In this document: positions 10,924 through 19,495 of the stretch, piece after piece | How the letters are laid out: each line of letters starts with the position of its first letter | Position numbering within the stretch: the stretch's first letter is position 1 | Assembly: GCF_018860385.1 (NCBI RefSeq) | Contig: NZ_JAHKPH010000010.1 | Location: 67,773-131,772, forward strand | Length of the DNA stretch: 64,000 nt | Direction of reading: 5' to 3' | Origin: Reinekea forsetii | GTDB lineage: Bacteria; Pseudomonadota; Gammaproteobacteria; Pseudomonadales; Natronospirillaceae | Notes under the pieces: model-generated | Database searches by the model: none | What the model saw: only the letters and a program-made list of their open reading frames with translations | Told to the model about the DNA's origin: nothing | Made by a program: the position numbers and the translations under genes

Positions 10924-12591
10924 ATGGTGAATAACAAAAAGTTGAAGGCGCCTGCGCTTATGCTCACGATTGTGAAGTTCATAGGTTGGATCGCACTTTA
11001 TGGCGGTGTTGCTAGTGGGTTAGGCGGGCTAAATACCGATAAAGGTCAATTTTATTTTGAATTACCTTTTGTCGTTTTAACTGCGTTACCACTGTACTTT
11101 GGTTTACTGGGCAAAGTTAAAATCCCTTCTCTGGTCGCGTTATTACCCATTATTACCTTCTACGCTTTCATTGATTATTTTTTTTGGTCAATGGGTCGGG
11201 TGTTTCAATGGATAGAAGTGGGAGAAGTGTTTGAATTGGTTGATGTATTACCTGGCTACTATGTATTGGTCATTCTCGGGGTATTTGGTCTCTTCGGATA
11301 CTTGTTGTTTACTGTATTAAAGAAAATCCCAGTGCTCAATTTGATATCCGCAATGGCACCAATTGCAATCGTTGTCGTTTTTAGCTTGGGCTTTCCTGCC
11401 TCTTTTGCCAGCTTTTATGAACAAAACGCTTATCGAGTGCAGCATTGGAGCTTAGATAAAAATGTAAAAGATAATGGTCGTATCATGACGCTCTTTTACG
11501 CCGAAGCAACGCGAAAGAGGGCGTTAGTTAATGTTTCGCAAAAGGTAGGCTGGCTTGAGAACGATTTGCTAGAAGCGCAACAGAATCTTAGTAATCTAGA
11601 ATTACGGAACATTCATATTTTAGTTTTAGAGTCATTCTTAGACCCAACATTATTCCCAGAACTTGATTTACCTGATGATTATCTGACCCCATGGATGCAA
11701 TCATTGCAGGAATTTAAAAATGTTTCGAAATCACCGGCCTATGGTGGGTCTACAGCGCAAGCTGAGTTTGAAATATTATGCGGTGCTCCAGCTAAAGCGC
11801 TTATGGGAAGTATTGAATTTAATAGTTTTTCAGGCTCTGTCACCTCCTGTTTACCAAATTGGCTCAATACCATTGGTTATCGAACGATCGCACAAAATGC
11901 TTATAAGCCATCCTACTTTAATCAAGTTAAAAGTTATCAAGGTGTTGGTTTTAATGAAATGTACTTTCCAAAAGAATATACCAATGGGGCTAACACACAT
12001 TTAAGTGCTGCGATTACCGATAAAAGTGGTCCTTATACGTTTGATGGCGATTTTTTAGATCAAGCCTTACCATTTGTTTTAGGCAATAACTCTGCAACTA
12101 GCCCAACTCTAAATTATATGCTGGGTATTTATGGTCATTTTAACTTTAAAATAGACGCTGAACGGTTCCCAACCGTAGTAGATTTAAGAAACACAGAATT
12201 TGACGATGTCCATGCCATCGCTAATCAATACTATTACCGTACTAGAGCGGTAGAGAAGGCTGTTAAAGAAATACAGCTCAGCGATCCGAACGCAATTATT
12301 TTAGTCGTTAGCGATCATTTACCGCCTTTACCCGGTGCTAAAAAAACCTATGAAGCCCTTGGCTACCCAACAATTTATAGCAATGTGTTTTATCTTTGGG
12401 ATCGCGGACAACCTATACGAGTGGGCGATGAATTTAATCATCATCAACTACCGTGGCTTATTTTGGCTCTGTTAAAAGGGTGTGAAGATTATCGTTGTAT
12501 CTCAGACGATGACGCTGAACGCTATCAACAGGTAATGGCACATGCTATGCGGCTAAAAGGTCCAAAAGTGAGCCATTTGATTAAACCTTAG
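10924..12591 (+). CDS. LtaS-like membrane sulfatase / phosphoglycerol-transferase family protein
   Basis: The protein has 555 residues: about five N-terminal membrane helices within residues 10-160, then a large outside domain of the alkaline-phosphatase/LTA-synthase fold. Glu236 in LVLESFLDP and Thr277 in YGGSTAQAEFE fit the metal ligand and nucleophile of this family, and VVSDHLPPLPG fits the later metal-binding Asp-His. The family includes phosphoglycerol and phosphoethanolamine transferases that modify periplasmic glucans, LPS or lipids; the substrate here cannot be read. It stands alone between two terminators. Start is ATG 10924. Confidence 0.8.
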   Translation: MVNNKKLKAPALMLTIVKFIGWIALYGGVASGLGGLNTDKGQFYFELPFVVLTALPLYFGLLGKVKIPSLVALLPIITFYAFIDYFFWSMGRVFQWIEVGEVFELVDVLPGYYVLVILGVFGLFGYLLFTVLKKIPVLNLISAMAPIAIVVVFSLGFPASFASFYEQNAYRVQHWSLDKNVKDNGRIMTLFYAEATRKRALVNVSQKVGWLENDLLEAQQNLSNLELRNIHILVLESFLDPTLFPELDLPDDYLTPWMQSLQEFKNVSKSPAYGGSTAQAEFEILCGAPAKALMGSIEFNSFSGSVTSCLPNWLNTIGYRTIAQNAYKPSYFNQVKSYQGVGFNEMYFPKEYTNGANTHLSAAITDKSGPYTFDGDFLDQALPFVLGNNSATSPTLNYMLGIYGHFNFKIDAERFPTVVDLRNTEFDDVHAIANQYYYRTRAVEKAVKEIQLSDPNAIILVVSDHLPPLPGAKKTYEALGYPTIYSNVFYLWDRGQPIRVGDEFNHHQLPWLILALLKGCEDYRCISDDDAERYQQVMAHAMRLKGPKVSHLIKP

Positions 12592-12612
12592 GCAACTCAG
12601 TTTAAGGGAAAT

Positions 12613-12643
12613 AAAAAGGGAGCTCATTTTGAGCTCCCTTTTT
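12613..12643. terminator. Bidirectional terminator between the sulfatase gene and dctM
   Basis: A 14-base-pair stem (AAAAAGGGAGCTCA and its complement) with a TTT loop has A and T runs on its two sides, so it can end transcription from both convergent genes. Confidence 0.92.
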
Positions 12644-12652
12644 GGTTTTGGA

Positions 12653-14266
12653 TTATTGAACGATAAGCTCTGGACCCATTATAAGGTAGGGGAGCCAGGT
12701 AGAAATCACTGGGATATAAGTCACCAGTATTAAGAAAATCATTAATACGCCGACAAACGGAAGCGCCGCTTTAACTACTTGAGACAAGCTCATACCGGTT
12801 ATACCGGAGGTTACAAAGAGGTTCAGACCAATAGGAGGCGTAATCATCCCTATCTCCATGTTAACCACCATCATGATACCCAAATGGATAGGGTCTATTC
12901 CGAGCTCCATGGCAATTGGGAAGACAACCGGTGCGACGATGACTAGCAGACCCGAAGGCTCCATGAATTGGCCACCAATCAACAACAATATGTTGACGGC
13001 TATCAAGAAGGTAAACCAATTGAAACCAATGCCAAGCATCCACTCAGTGATAAGTTGAGGAATTCTCTCCGCTGACAATGTGTGAGCAAATAACAAGGCG
13101 TTTGCGATGATAAACATCAACATCACCGTTGTTTTAGTGCCCTCCAAAATGACATCACGCGACTGCCCTCCAAAAATACCGGGCAGAAAATTTCTTACTA
13201 ATAGGCTTAAATTACGCAACCAAATGGATAGCGCTCCGCTCAGAGCTTGCTTTAAGTTAGCCTCATCAAATTTACGCCATTGGTAATAAGCCATGGCTAA
13301 AATTAAGCTGATCAAGAAAATGGTGATGCTATGCTTAGATTGAAACCCCAGTTCAGAGTTACCTACGGAAAAGAACGTTAGAATCGCTGTAACGATAAAA
13401 AATGAAAGGGCGTAAGTGGTGGCTTGAAATCCTAGTTTAGCGATATCAGAATCTGATTCTTCAACCCACGGAACACCAGACAATGGTCCCATATCTCGAT
13501 ATACAAACAGCGCGACCAGCATCGCATAAATGGCAGCAACAATCGCGGCTTCAGTCGGGGTGAACACTCCGCCGTAAATCCCGCCCATAATTATAACGAC
13601 CAAAAACAGACCCCAGCCTGCTTTCTTTCCTGCGTGCAACCAATGTAGCATCCCTTTCCATTCTTCAGCCGGCAAATTTTTACGTCGTGCAACGACATAA
13701 ATTGCAATCATCAACATAAGGCCGGCAATGATGCCAGGTATAACACCGGCTAAAAACATACGACCAACTGACACATCGGTAGCTGCGGCATAAACAACCA
13801 TGACAATGGAAGGGGGGATCAATATGCCTAATGTGCCTGCGTTCGCAATAATGCCCGAGGCAAACTCCTTGCTGTATCCCACTTGGCGCATGCCTACAAT
13901 CGCAATAGAGCCAATTGCAACGACGGTTGCTGGTGATGAGCCCGACAAGGCTGCAAACATCATACAAGCTAATACAGACGCCATGGCGAGACCGCCGCGA
14001 AAATGCCCGACTGAAGCTATGGCAAAATCGATGAGCCGCTTGGCAACGCCGCCTGTCGACATAAATGCTGAAGCGAGTACAAAGAAAGGAATTGCCAAAA
14101 GCGTGTAATGGTTACCAACGCCAAATAGCGAAATAGCCACTGAAGAAAGGGAATCATGAGAAATAAATGTAACGAACAAAATCGAAGACAAGCCTAACGA
14201 AATGCCAACGGGAACACCCGCAAAGAGCAAGCCTAACACCATAGAGAATAAAATTAATGCTTCCAC
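12653..14266 (-). CDS. dctM: TRAP transporter large permease DctM, with internal insertion
   Basis: DctM is the ion-coupled translocation subunit of a TRAP dicarboxylate uptake system in the inner membrane. The first ~265 residues (FAGVPVGISLGLSS, ALSGSSPATVVAIGS, GILIPPSIVMVVYA, GVFTPTEAAIVAAIYA) and the last ~180 (NILLLIGGQFMEPSG, NMEIGMITPPIGLNLFV) are typical. Between them, at about residues 270-370, lie roughly 100 extra residues with two hydrophobic segments, taking it to 537 residues against about 430 in the classical protein. It starts one base after the dctQ stop with an AGGAGA ribosome site. Confidence 0.93.
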   Translation of the reverse strand: MEALILFSMVLGLLFAGVPVGISLGLSSILFVTFISHDSLSSVAISLFGVGNHYTLLAIPFFVLASAFMSTGGVAKRLIDFAIASVGHFRGGLAMASVLACMMFAALSGSSPATVVAIGSIAIVGMRQVGYSKEFASGIIANAGTLGILIPPSIVMVVYAAATDVSVGRMFLAGVIPGIIAGLMLMIAIYVVARRKNLPAEEWKGMLHWLHAGKKAGWGLFLVVIIMGGIYGGVFTPTEAAIVAAIYAMLVALFVYRDMGPLSGVPWVEESDSDIAKLGFQATTYALSFFIVTAILTFFSVGNSELGFQSKHSITIFLISLILAMAYYQWRKFDEANLKQALSGALSIWLRNLSLLVRNFLPGIFGGQSRDVILEGTKTTVMLMFIIANALLFAHTLSAERIPQLITEWMLGIGFNWFTFLIAVNILLLIGGQFMEPSGLLVIVAPVVFPIAMELGIDPIHLGIMMVVNMEIGMITPPIGLNLFVTSGITGMSLSQVVKAALPFVGVLMIFLILVTYIPVISTWLPYLIMGPELIVQ

Positions 14267-14267
14267 A

Positions 14268-14951
14268 TTAGTCTCCTGCCAATATATTTTTATTGTCTTC
14301 TACTAAGTCTTCCGCTTCGTGCGCACTGATTAATGCCGCACGTTTACCAGACAGAATATCGACAAACGCTTGCGTGCCTCTCAACACGAGCAGAGCTAAA
14401 CCAAGAGGGAGTGCCAGCAAAACGATCCAGCGGTGAACACGGTTTTGAAGACCAAAAAGTTCTTGCGCCCAAACCGGGTAACGAAGTTCTTCAGCACCGA
14501 TGCCTATTTTGTACATCTTTGCCCAATACTCGATTGCGCCACCTCTGACATCAACACCCAGCATAGCAACCCAGGTGCTGTCGAGTAAAATTAAGCCGTA
14601 GGCTATTACGCAAATGGCACCAAATAAACTGAGTGTTTTTTCCGCTGGTTTAGGAAGTGCTTTGAGTACAATGTCTACTCCCAAATGTAGGTTTGTTTTA
14701 ATGCCATAGCTCATTCCAAACAAAATTAACCATGAAAACATCAGCGTATTAAATTCTAGTGCGGCTGACCAACCGGTATTAAAACCGTATCGTGCTATAA
14801 CCTGACCAAATGATACGGCCATTATTGAAACAATAATTAACACCAAGAAGTTTTCTTCTAGTCGATGCATGATTTTGTAAAATCTAAGCTCAAGTAGCCA
14901 TAAAGTGGCTATGAGGCAAAGTAGCGTTATGTGAGGCCAATAACTCGACAT
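14268..14951 (-). CDS. dctQ: TRAP transporter small permease DctQ
   Basis: DctQ is the four-helix small membrane subunit of the TRAP transporter. It has 227 residues. The family core reads EENFLVLIIVSIMAVSFGQV, then FNTLMFSWLILFGMSYGIK and HLGVDIVLKALP, with later helices at about 105-125 and 170-190. It is longer than the usual 160-180 residues because of a loop before the last helix and a charged C-terminal tail. A GAGGAG ribosome site precedes ATG 14951. It lies between dctP and dctM. Confidence 0.92.
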   Translation of the reverse strand: MSSYWPHITLLCLIATLWLLELRFYKIMHRLEENFLVLIIVSIMAVSFGQVIARYGFNTGWSAALEFNTLMFSWLILFGMSYGIKTNLHLGVDIVLKALPKPAEKTLSLFGAICVIAYGLILLDSTWVAMLGVDVRGGAIEYWAKMYKIGIGAEELRYPVWAQELFGLQNRVHRWIVLLALPLGLALLVLRGTQAFVDILSGKRAALISAHEAEDLVEDNKNILAGD

Positions 14952-15022
14952 GGCTGCTCCTCGTTAGCGGTTGGATTGCAAAAAGTAATGACGGTTTAAA
15001 TTTTTAGTTGTAACAGGTGGGA

Positions 15023-15050
15023 ATAGGCTGCATTAAGAATCGCAGCCTAT
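15023..15050 (-). promoter_or_regulatory. Intergenic stem-loop between dctP and dctQ
   Basis: Nine-base arms (ATAGGCTGC and GCAGCCTAT) are perfectly complementary around a 10-base loop, 15 bases after the dctP stop in the minus-strand transcript. No T run follows. Such hairpins between a binding-protein gene and its permease genes commonly protect the upstream message or cause partial termination, giving excess binding protein. That role is inferred here. Confidence 0.6.
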
Positions 15051-15064
15051 AGTCATAGTATTAC

Positions 15065-16060
15065 TTAAGAGCCTGCCGCGGCGTTAATTAAGTCTTTACC
15101 GATGGCTTTTTCAAATTGTTTCCAAACAGGTTTCATTGCATTCACCCATTTTTCGCGTTGGGCTGCGTTTAATACGTTGATAACACCACCGCCGTTTAAA
15201 ATATTCTGACGGTTATTGGCTTCTTTTTCTTTCACTTCTAGGTTAGCTTGAAGCGTGACATCATTAGCAATGGCGATAAACTGCTCGCGAACATCATCAT
15301 CTAGGCTATCTAAAAACTCACGAGAGGTCATGAACAAATAAGCCAATAATTGATGGTTGGTTTCCGTGACACTGTCCTGAACTTCGAAGAATTTTTTAGT
15401 ATAAATATTCGACCAAGTATTTTCCTGACCATCTACAACGCCAGTTTGAAGCGCGCCATAAACTTCTGAGAACGCCATAGGTTGTGGTGACGCGCCCATT
15501 GCTTTAATCATAGCCTTAGCAACATCGGATGTTTGTACTCGGAATTTTAACCCTTTCGCATCCGTTGGTTCTATTAATGGTTTGTTGGCTGAGAAGTACT
15601 TCATGCCCGACATCCAATAACCTAAACCTACAAAGCCTACATCTTCCATTTCATTGAGTAAGCCCATGCCTTCTTTCGATTGTGTAAAACGAATGGCAGC
15701 ATCAATGTCTTTAAAGATAAACGGCAGGTCAAACACACCGAATTTTTCAGTATAAGAACCAAATTTGGAGAGCGAAGGCGCTAGAAGTTGAACATCACCT
15801 AATAAAAGTGCTTCTAATTCTTTACTGTCACCAAACAAGGTGCTGCTTGGGTATACTTCTACACACATTTTACCGTTGAGTTCTTTGTTTACACGCTCAG
15901 CGAAGTTGTTTGACGCAACTACCTTAGGGTGCGTTGTGCCACCCGTTACGTGGCTCAGCTTTACAACAGTTTCACCTGGGTCGCAGTTCGCAGCAGCTAA
16001 AGAAGCGGTAGCACCTAAGGTAACGGTAGCCAAAACTTGTGCTAGTTTTTTAATAGTCAT
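15065..16060 (-). CDS. dctP: TRAP transporter C4-dicarboxylate-binding protein DctP
   Basis: This is the periplasmic substrate-binding protein that delivers dicarboxylates to DctQM. It has 331 residues. A signal peptide (about 1-23, ending LAAANC) precedes the mature domain. Family features are LSHVTGGTTHPKV near the start, GLKFRVQTSDVAKAM with the carboxylate-binding arginine, and ALQTGVVDGQENTWSNIY. ATG 16060 has AAGGG seven bases upstream. A sigma-54 promoter lies about 80 bases before the start, and the DctB/DctD genes are just upstream, so induction by external dicarboxylate is likely. Confidence 0.95.
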   Translation of the reverse strand: MTIKKLAQVLATVTLGATASLAAANCDPGETVVKLSHVTGGTTHPKVVASNNFAERVNKELNGKMCVEVYPSSTLFGDSKELEALLLGDVQLLAPSLSKFGSYTEKFGVFDLPFIFKDIDAAIRFTQSKEGMGLLNEMEDVGFVGLGYWMSGMKYFSANKPLIEPTDAKGLKFRVQTSDVAKAMIKAMGASPQPMAFSEVYGALQTGVVDGQENTWSNIYTKKFFEVQDSVTETNHQLLAYLFMTSREFLDSLDDDVREQFIAIANDVTLQANLEVKEKEANNRQNILNGGGVINVLNAAQREKWVNAMKPVWKQFEKAIGKDLINAAAGS

Positions 16061-16141
16061 TGAATTGCCCTTATTGATTTATTGTTTTTGTTTAACAAAA
16101 CCGTGCAACTGGTTCGAAGCGCGGAATTGGAAAGTAAAATA

Positions 16142-16156
16142 GCAATAGGTGTGCCA
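16142..16156 (-). promoter_or_regulatory. Sigma-54 (-24/-12) promoter of dctPQM
   Basis: On the minus strand the sequence is TGGCAC-ACCTA-TTGC, an exact match to the invariant core TGGCAC-N5-TTGC of RpoN promoters. The start of transcription would be near 16130, giving a leader of about 70 bases before dctP. The gene immediately upstream encodes a sigma-54 activator with an intact GAFTGA loop, which makes this a functional pair. Confidence 0.9.
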
Positions 16157-16208
16157 AACAGCTAATACATACGAAGAAGGAGGGATACTCATGATTAAAG
16201 ACCCTTTG

Positions 16209-16230
16209 CATGTGTAGGAAATGACACATG
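16209..16230 (-). promoter_or_regulatory. Probable upstream activator site (dyad) for the DctD-type regulator
   Basis: Arms CATGTGT and ACACATG are perfect inverted repeats separated by eight bases. The centre is about 90 bases upstream of the predicted dctP start of transcription, a normal position for a sigma-54 enhancer site. Binding by the adjacent DctD is inferred from position only. Confidence 0.55.
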
Positions 16231-16253
16231 AACAGCAGACGGATCATAGCTAG

Positions 16254-16271
16254 TGGGTAGCTAGCTACCCA
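16254..16271. repeat. 18-bp perfect palindrome spanning the dctD stop codon
   Basis: TGGGTAGCTAGCTACCCA is fully self-complementary and includes the final codons and stop of dctD. No T tract follows in the dctD direction. It may be a weak RNA hairpin at the end of dctBD or a second protein-binding site about 130 bases upstream of the dctP start. Confidence 0.6.
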
Positions 16272-17640
16272 TCATGTCTTGTGGATCAATCAATTGATCT
16301 GTTTGAATGGCCAGTCGTTTTATCTTGTCGTAGAGACCTTTGCGAGATAACCCTAAGGATAAATAGGTTTCTTTTAGAGAGCCGCCATTTTTTATCAATT
16401 CGTGTTCAATGACTGTTTTCTCATATTGCTGAAGGCGTGTGGCTAAGTCACCCGATTGCGACTCTTCTATAGTTTCAATAAAACCGTTCCACATGCCCAA
16501 AACGAACCGATCTGCGTAGTTTCTTAACTCGCGCACGTTACCCGGCCAAGGGTATCTACATAATTGATCTACTAAGTTAGGTGATATTTCTGGTATATCT
16601 CTGCGGTATTTGCTTCTTGCAATCCTTGATAAGTGAAAAAATAGCAAGGGAATATCCTCTGTCCGCTCGCGTAAAGGCGGAATATTGAAACGTATTACGT
16701 TTAAACGGTAATACAAATCCATTCGAAACTCTTGGTTGTTGGAAAGGGTTTCTAGGTCTTCTTTGGTGGCGGCTATAAAGGTTACATCTAGATTGACCGA
16801 TTTATTAGAACCTAACGGTTCAATAGTTCTTTGTTCAATCGCACGTAAAATTTTTGCTTGTAAATCCAATGGCATTGAATCGATTTCATCTAAAAATACT
16901 GTACCGCCCGCGGCATACTCAAGTTTACCAATCCGCTTTTTGGTCGCTCCCGTAAACGCTCCTTGTTCATGACCGAATAATTCACTTTCAATGATATCTG
17001 CGGGTATGGCTGCGCAATTAATGGCTACAAAGGGCTTTTCTTTTCTTTGTGAGAAATCGTGAATGGCTCGAGCCACAACTTCTTTTCCTGACCCTGTTTC
17101 TCCGATAATTAGGCTGTCTACATTGGTCGTAGATAGGGCTAAAATTTGTTCGCGCAGTAAAGCCATCTTTGGTGATCTGCCAACTAGGCGCTGACTGATA
17201 GGATTATGATCATCAATTGTTTCTCGTAAGCTTCGGTTTTCTAATACTAAACGTCTTTTCTCAATTGCGCGCTTAACAACTTCGACTAAGCTTAAAATAG
17301 GGAAGGGTTTTTCGAGAAAATCATAAGCTCCTTTTTGAATCGCCTCAACCGCTAACGGTACATCGCCATGACCGGTCATTAGAATAACAGGAATGGCGGA
17401 ATCTATTTCAATGGCTTTCGATAAAAAATCCATTCCGGTTAAATCTGGCATCATAATATCGCTGATCACCACACTGAATGAATCACTTGATAGGTGTGAA
17501 AGAATTTCTCGCGCAGCAAGATCTGTTCGAACGTTAAACCCTTCTAGCTCCAACCCCTGTTGAAGCGCATGGATCAAATCATTGTCATCATCCGTAAGCC
17601 AGATAGTCGCTTGAACCGATAATTCTGTTGTTCTTGTCAT
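16261..17640 (-). CDS. dctD: Sigma-54-dependent response regulator, DctD type
   Basis: The protein has 459 residues in three domains. A receiver domain spans about 12-125, with phosphoacceptor Asp61 in VVISDIMMPDLTG and Lys in FLEKPF. The AAA+ domain spans about 155-385, with Walker A GETGSGKE, the sigma-54 contact loop GAFTGA and Walker B GGTVFLDEID. A Fis-type helix-turn-helix lies at the C-terminus (GGSLKETYLSLGLSRKGLYD). Phosphorylation by the adjacent DctB kinase would activate dctPQM. It starts 20 bases after dctB. Confidence 0.93.
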   Translation of the reverse strand: MTRTTELSVQATIWLTDDDNDLIHALQQGLELEGFNVRTDLAAREILSHLSSDSFSVVISDIMMPDLTGMDFLSKAIEIDSAIPVILMTGHGDVPLAVEAIQKGAYDFLEKPFPILSLVEVVKRAIEKRRLVLENRSLRETIDDHNPISQRLVGRSPKMALLREQILALSTTNVDSLIIGETGSGKEVVARAIHDFSQRKEKPFVAINCAAIPADIIESELFGHEQGAFTGATKKRIGKLEYAAGGTVFLDEIDSMPLDLQAKILRAIEQRTIEPLGSNKSVNLDVTFIAATKEDLETLSNNQEFRMDLYYRLNVIRFNIPPLRERTEDIPLLFFHLSRIARSKYRRDIPEISPNLVDQLCRYPWPGNVRELRNYADRFVLGMWNGFIETIEESQSGDLATRLQQYEKTVIEHELIKNGGSLKETYLSLGLSRKGLYDKIKRLAIQTDQLIDPQDMMGS

Positions 17641-17660
17641 TGTTATTCAGTGCTCTTCAC

Positions 17661-19394
17661 TTAATTGTGATTATTGTTTGGAAGGGAAATAGTAAAGCAA
17701 GCCCCACCTAATTGTGATTGACGGGTAACTATTTTGCCACCATGAGATTTAATGATGTCTTTAACGATGGATAACCCTAATCCTAGGCCGGCTCCAGATT
17801 TCTTTGATGTAAAAAATGGTTCGAATATAGAGTCTCGGTTAGCTGAGTCTATGCCGTCTCCTGAATCTTCTACTGAAATGTCTATATACTCTTCAGTTAT
17901 TTGAAAACTCACTAAAACCTGAGGTGAACCTAGATGATGCTGCGCATCGGTTACCGCATCTATAGCGTTACTGAGTAAATTAAGCATCACTTGGCTCAGT
18001 TGAATCGCATTGCCATAAACCTTCGCGGTTTTCGGTACTTGGTGCTTTAAAATAATTTTTTTTGACTTAACTCGAGGTTGTACCAGCATAAATGCTTCTT
18101 CTACACAGGCGTACATATTTACAATGCTTTGTTTTTCAGAAGGTTTACGTGCAAAAGACATTAATGTTTTTGAAAGATCACCAAGACGTGCGGTTTGTTG
18201 TATTATTCGTTCAAAATTATCCATCGCTTGTTCAAACTTATTGAGCCTTAAAAACTTTAATCCATTTTCAGCATAAGTACGCATTGTTGCCAATGGTTGA
18301 TTGTATTCATGGCTTAAATTAGTACTCATTTGGCCTATAGCCGCCAGCTTAGCGGAATGAATGAGCTCTTGTTGCGTGGTTTTTAATTGTTGTTCGGTTA
18401 AGATTCGTTCAGATACTTCCTTTCTTAAGCGCTCGTTAGTATTTCTTAACTCAGCCGTTCTCACATCAATTTCGTGTTCGAGTTCTTGCGCATGTTGTAT
18501 TTCTTTTTGTTGAATTAATAATAATTTCTCTCGTCGCTTTGTGATCAGTGTGAAGATGCTAATAATAATAAAACAGATAAGCAGCGAGCTGAGAAGGGTG
18601 AGCCGAATGATTGATTGTTTATCAATATAGGATTGTGCTGAAACCGTCCAGCCTAGCGTGTGGAGATCGATATGGCTGATAACGTGATGGTTTGTTTCTT
18701 TGAGTTGTTCAGTTTTAAGGAGCTTTTTGCCTATGAGTTGTTGGTCGCTGGCCATCACGATTTGGTTGTTGCGGTCGGTTGCTATCAAATTGGCCGTAGC
18801 TATTGCCCATGATTGTGCCACTGGCTCTAAGTTAACCATAAAGACCAGAATGCTTTCTGGGTAATTATTGAGTCGATACAGAGAAGAGAATCCATACAGC
18901 GATTGGTTATCTTCAATGGTTAAATGTTGGCGACCCAATTTAGCCTCAAGTGGCGCGCTGGCAAGCTGCTTTAGGACGTTTTCACTATACATTGACCTAC
19001 TGAGTGATTGCGCCGAAGCCAGAATGTGTCCTTGTTCATTTAGAATCAACGTATCAAAAGCGCCAGAAATATAGTTCAGTTGCCTTAACCAAGATTCAGT
19101 TTGAGTCAGATTGCTGCTTGAAGGTATCCATTTAGTTTTATCGCCGTGCTGCCCCATAAGAACGGGTAAAAGGCGAAACTTTTCTAGATGACTTTCCAAA
19201 ATTTGAACTTGAAGCTCAAGTTGATGATTGACGTCTTGTTCGGTGGCAATGGTAAGGCGTGCTAAAGCGCGAGCATAGCCAAATTGCAAGATTATAAGAA
19301 TAGATAACACACACAAAGCCACCGCCATGAGCCACGATTTACTATGCCGAGACCAATAATGAGACTTTGTCTTAGTCGTAGTTGAGAGTTTCAA
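17661..19394 (-). CDS. dctB: Sensor histidine kinase, DctB type
   Basis: The protein has 577 residues: a membrane helix at about 22-42, a periplasmic sensor region of about 220 residues, a second helix near 264-286, a coiled coil, a dimerisation domain with the phosphohistidine in LSHEYNQPLATMRTYAENG, and an ATPase domain (LLSNAIDAV, VEDSGDGID, GAGLGLGLSIVKDI). The SHEYNQPL motif and domain layout are those of DctB, which senses C4-dicarboxylates. The only plausible start that includes the first helix is a TTG at 19394; the ribosome site is weak, so the start is uncertain. Confidence 0.9.
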   Translation of the reverse strand: MKLSTTTKTKSHYWSRHSKSWLMAVALCVLSILIILQFGYARALARLTIATEQDVNHQLELQVQILESHLEKFRLLPVLMGQHGDKTKWIPSSSNLTQTESWLRQLNYISGAFDTLILNEQGHILASAQSLSRSMYSENVLKQLASAPLEAKLGRQHLTIEDNQSLYGFSSLYRLNNYPESILVFMVNLEPVAQSWAIATANLIATDRNNQIVMASDQQLIGKKLLKTEQLKETNHHVISHIDLHTLGWTVSAQSYIDKQSIIRLTLLSSLLICFIIISIFTLITKRREKLLLIQQKEIQHAQELEHEIDVRTAELRNTNERLRKEVSERILTEQQLKTTQQELIHSAKLAAIGQMSTNLSHEYNQPLATMRTYAENGLKFLRLNKFEQAMDNFERIIQQTARLGDLSKTLMSFARKPSEKQSIVNMYACVEEAFMLVQPRVKSKKIILKHQVPKTAKVYGNAIQLSQVMLNLLSNAIDAVTDAQHHLGSPQVLVSFQITEEYIDISVEDSGDGIDSANRDSIFEPFFTSKKSGAGLGLGLSIVKDIIKSHGGKIVTRQSQLGGACFTISLPNNNHN

Positions 19395-19439
19395 GGTGCA
19401 TTACTTCTTTTTTAATTGAAGCATATCACCATTGAAGAA

Positions 19440-19468
19440 GAAAATAACGCATCACGCCATTGATGCGT
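19440..19468 (-). terminator. Terminator after the 94-residue membrane protein gene
   Basis: On the minus strand an eight-base-pair stem (ACGCATCA/TGATGCGT) with a six-base loop is followed by TATTTTCTT. It lies about 30 bases past the stop of the gene at 19496 and before dctB. Confidence 0.65.
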
Positions 19469-19495
19469 ATTTATGGGCTGGTTAACGAAATGCCC

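Noticed and set aside
13680-13967. 95-codon Cys-rich open frame overlapping dctM on the same strand
   Set aside because: The many Cys and Arg residues reflect an out-of-frame reading of membrane-protein codons; dctM explains the region.
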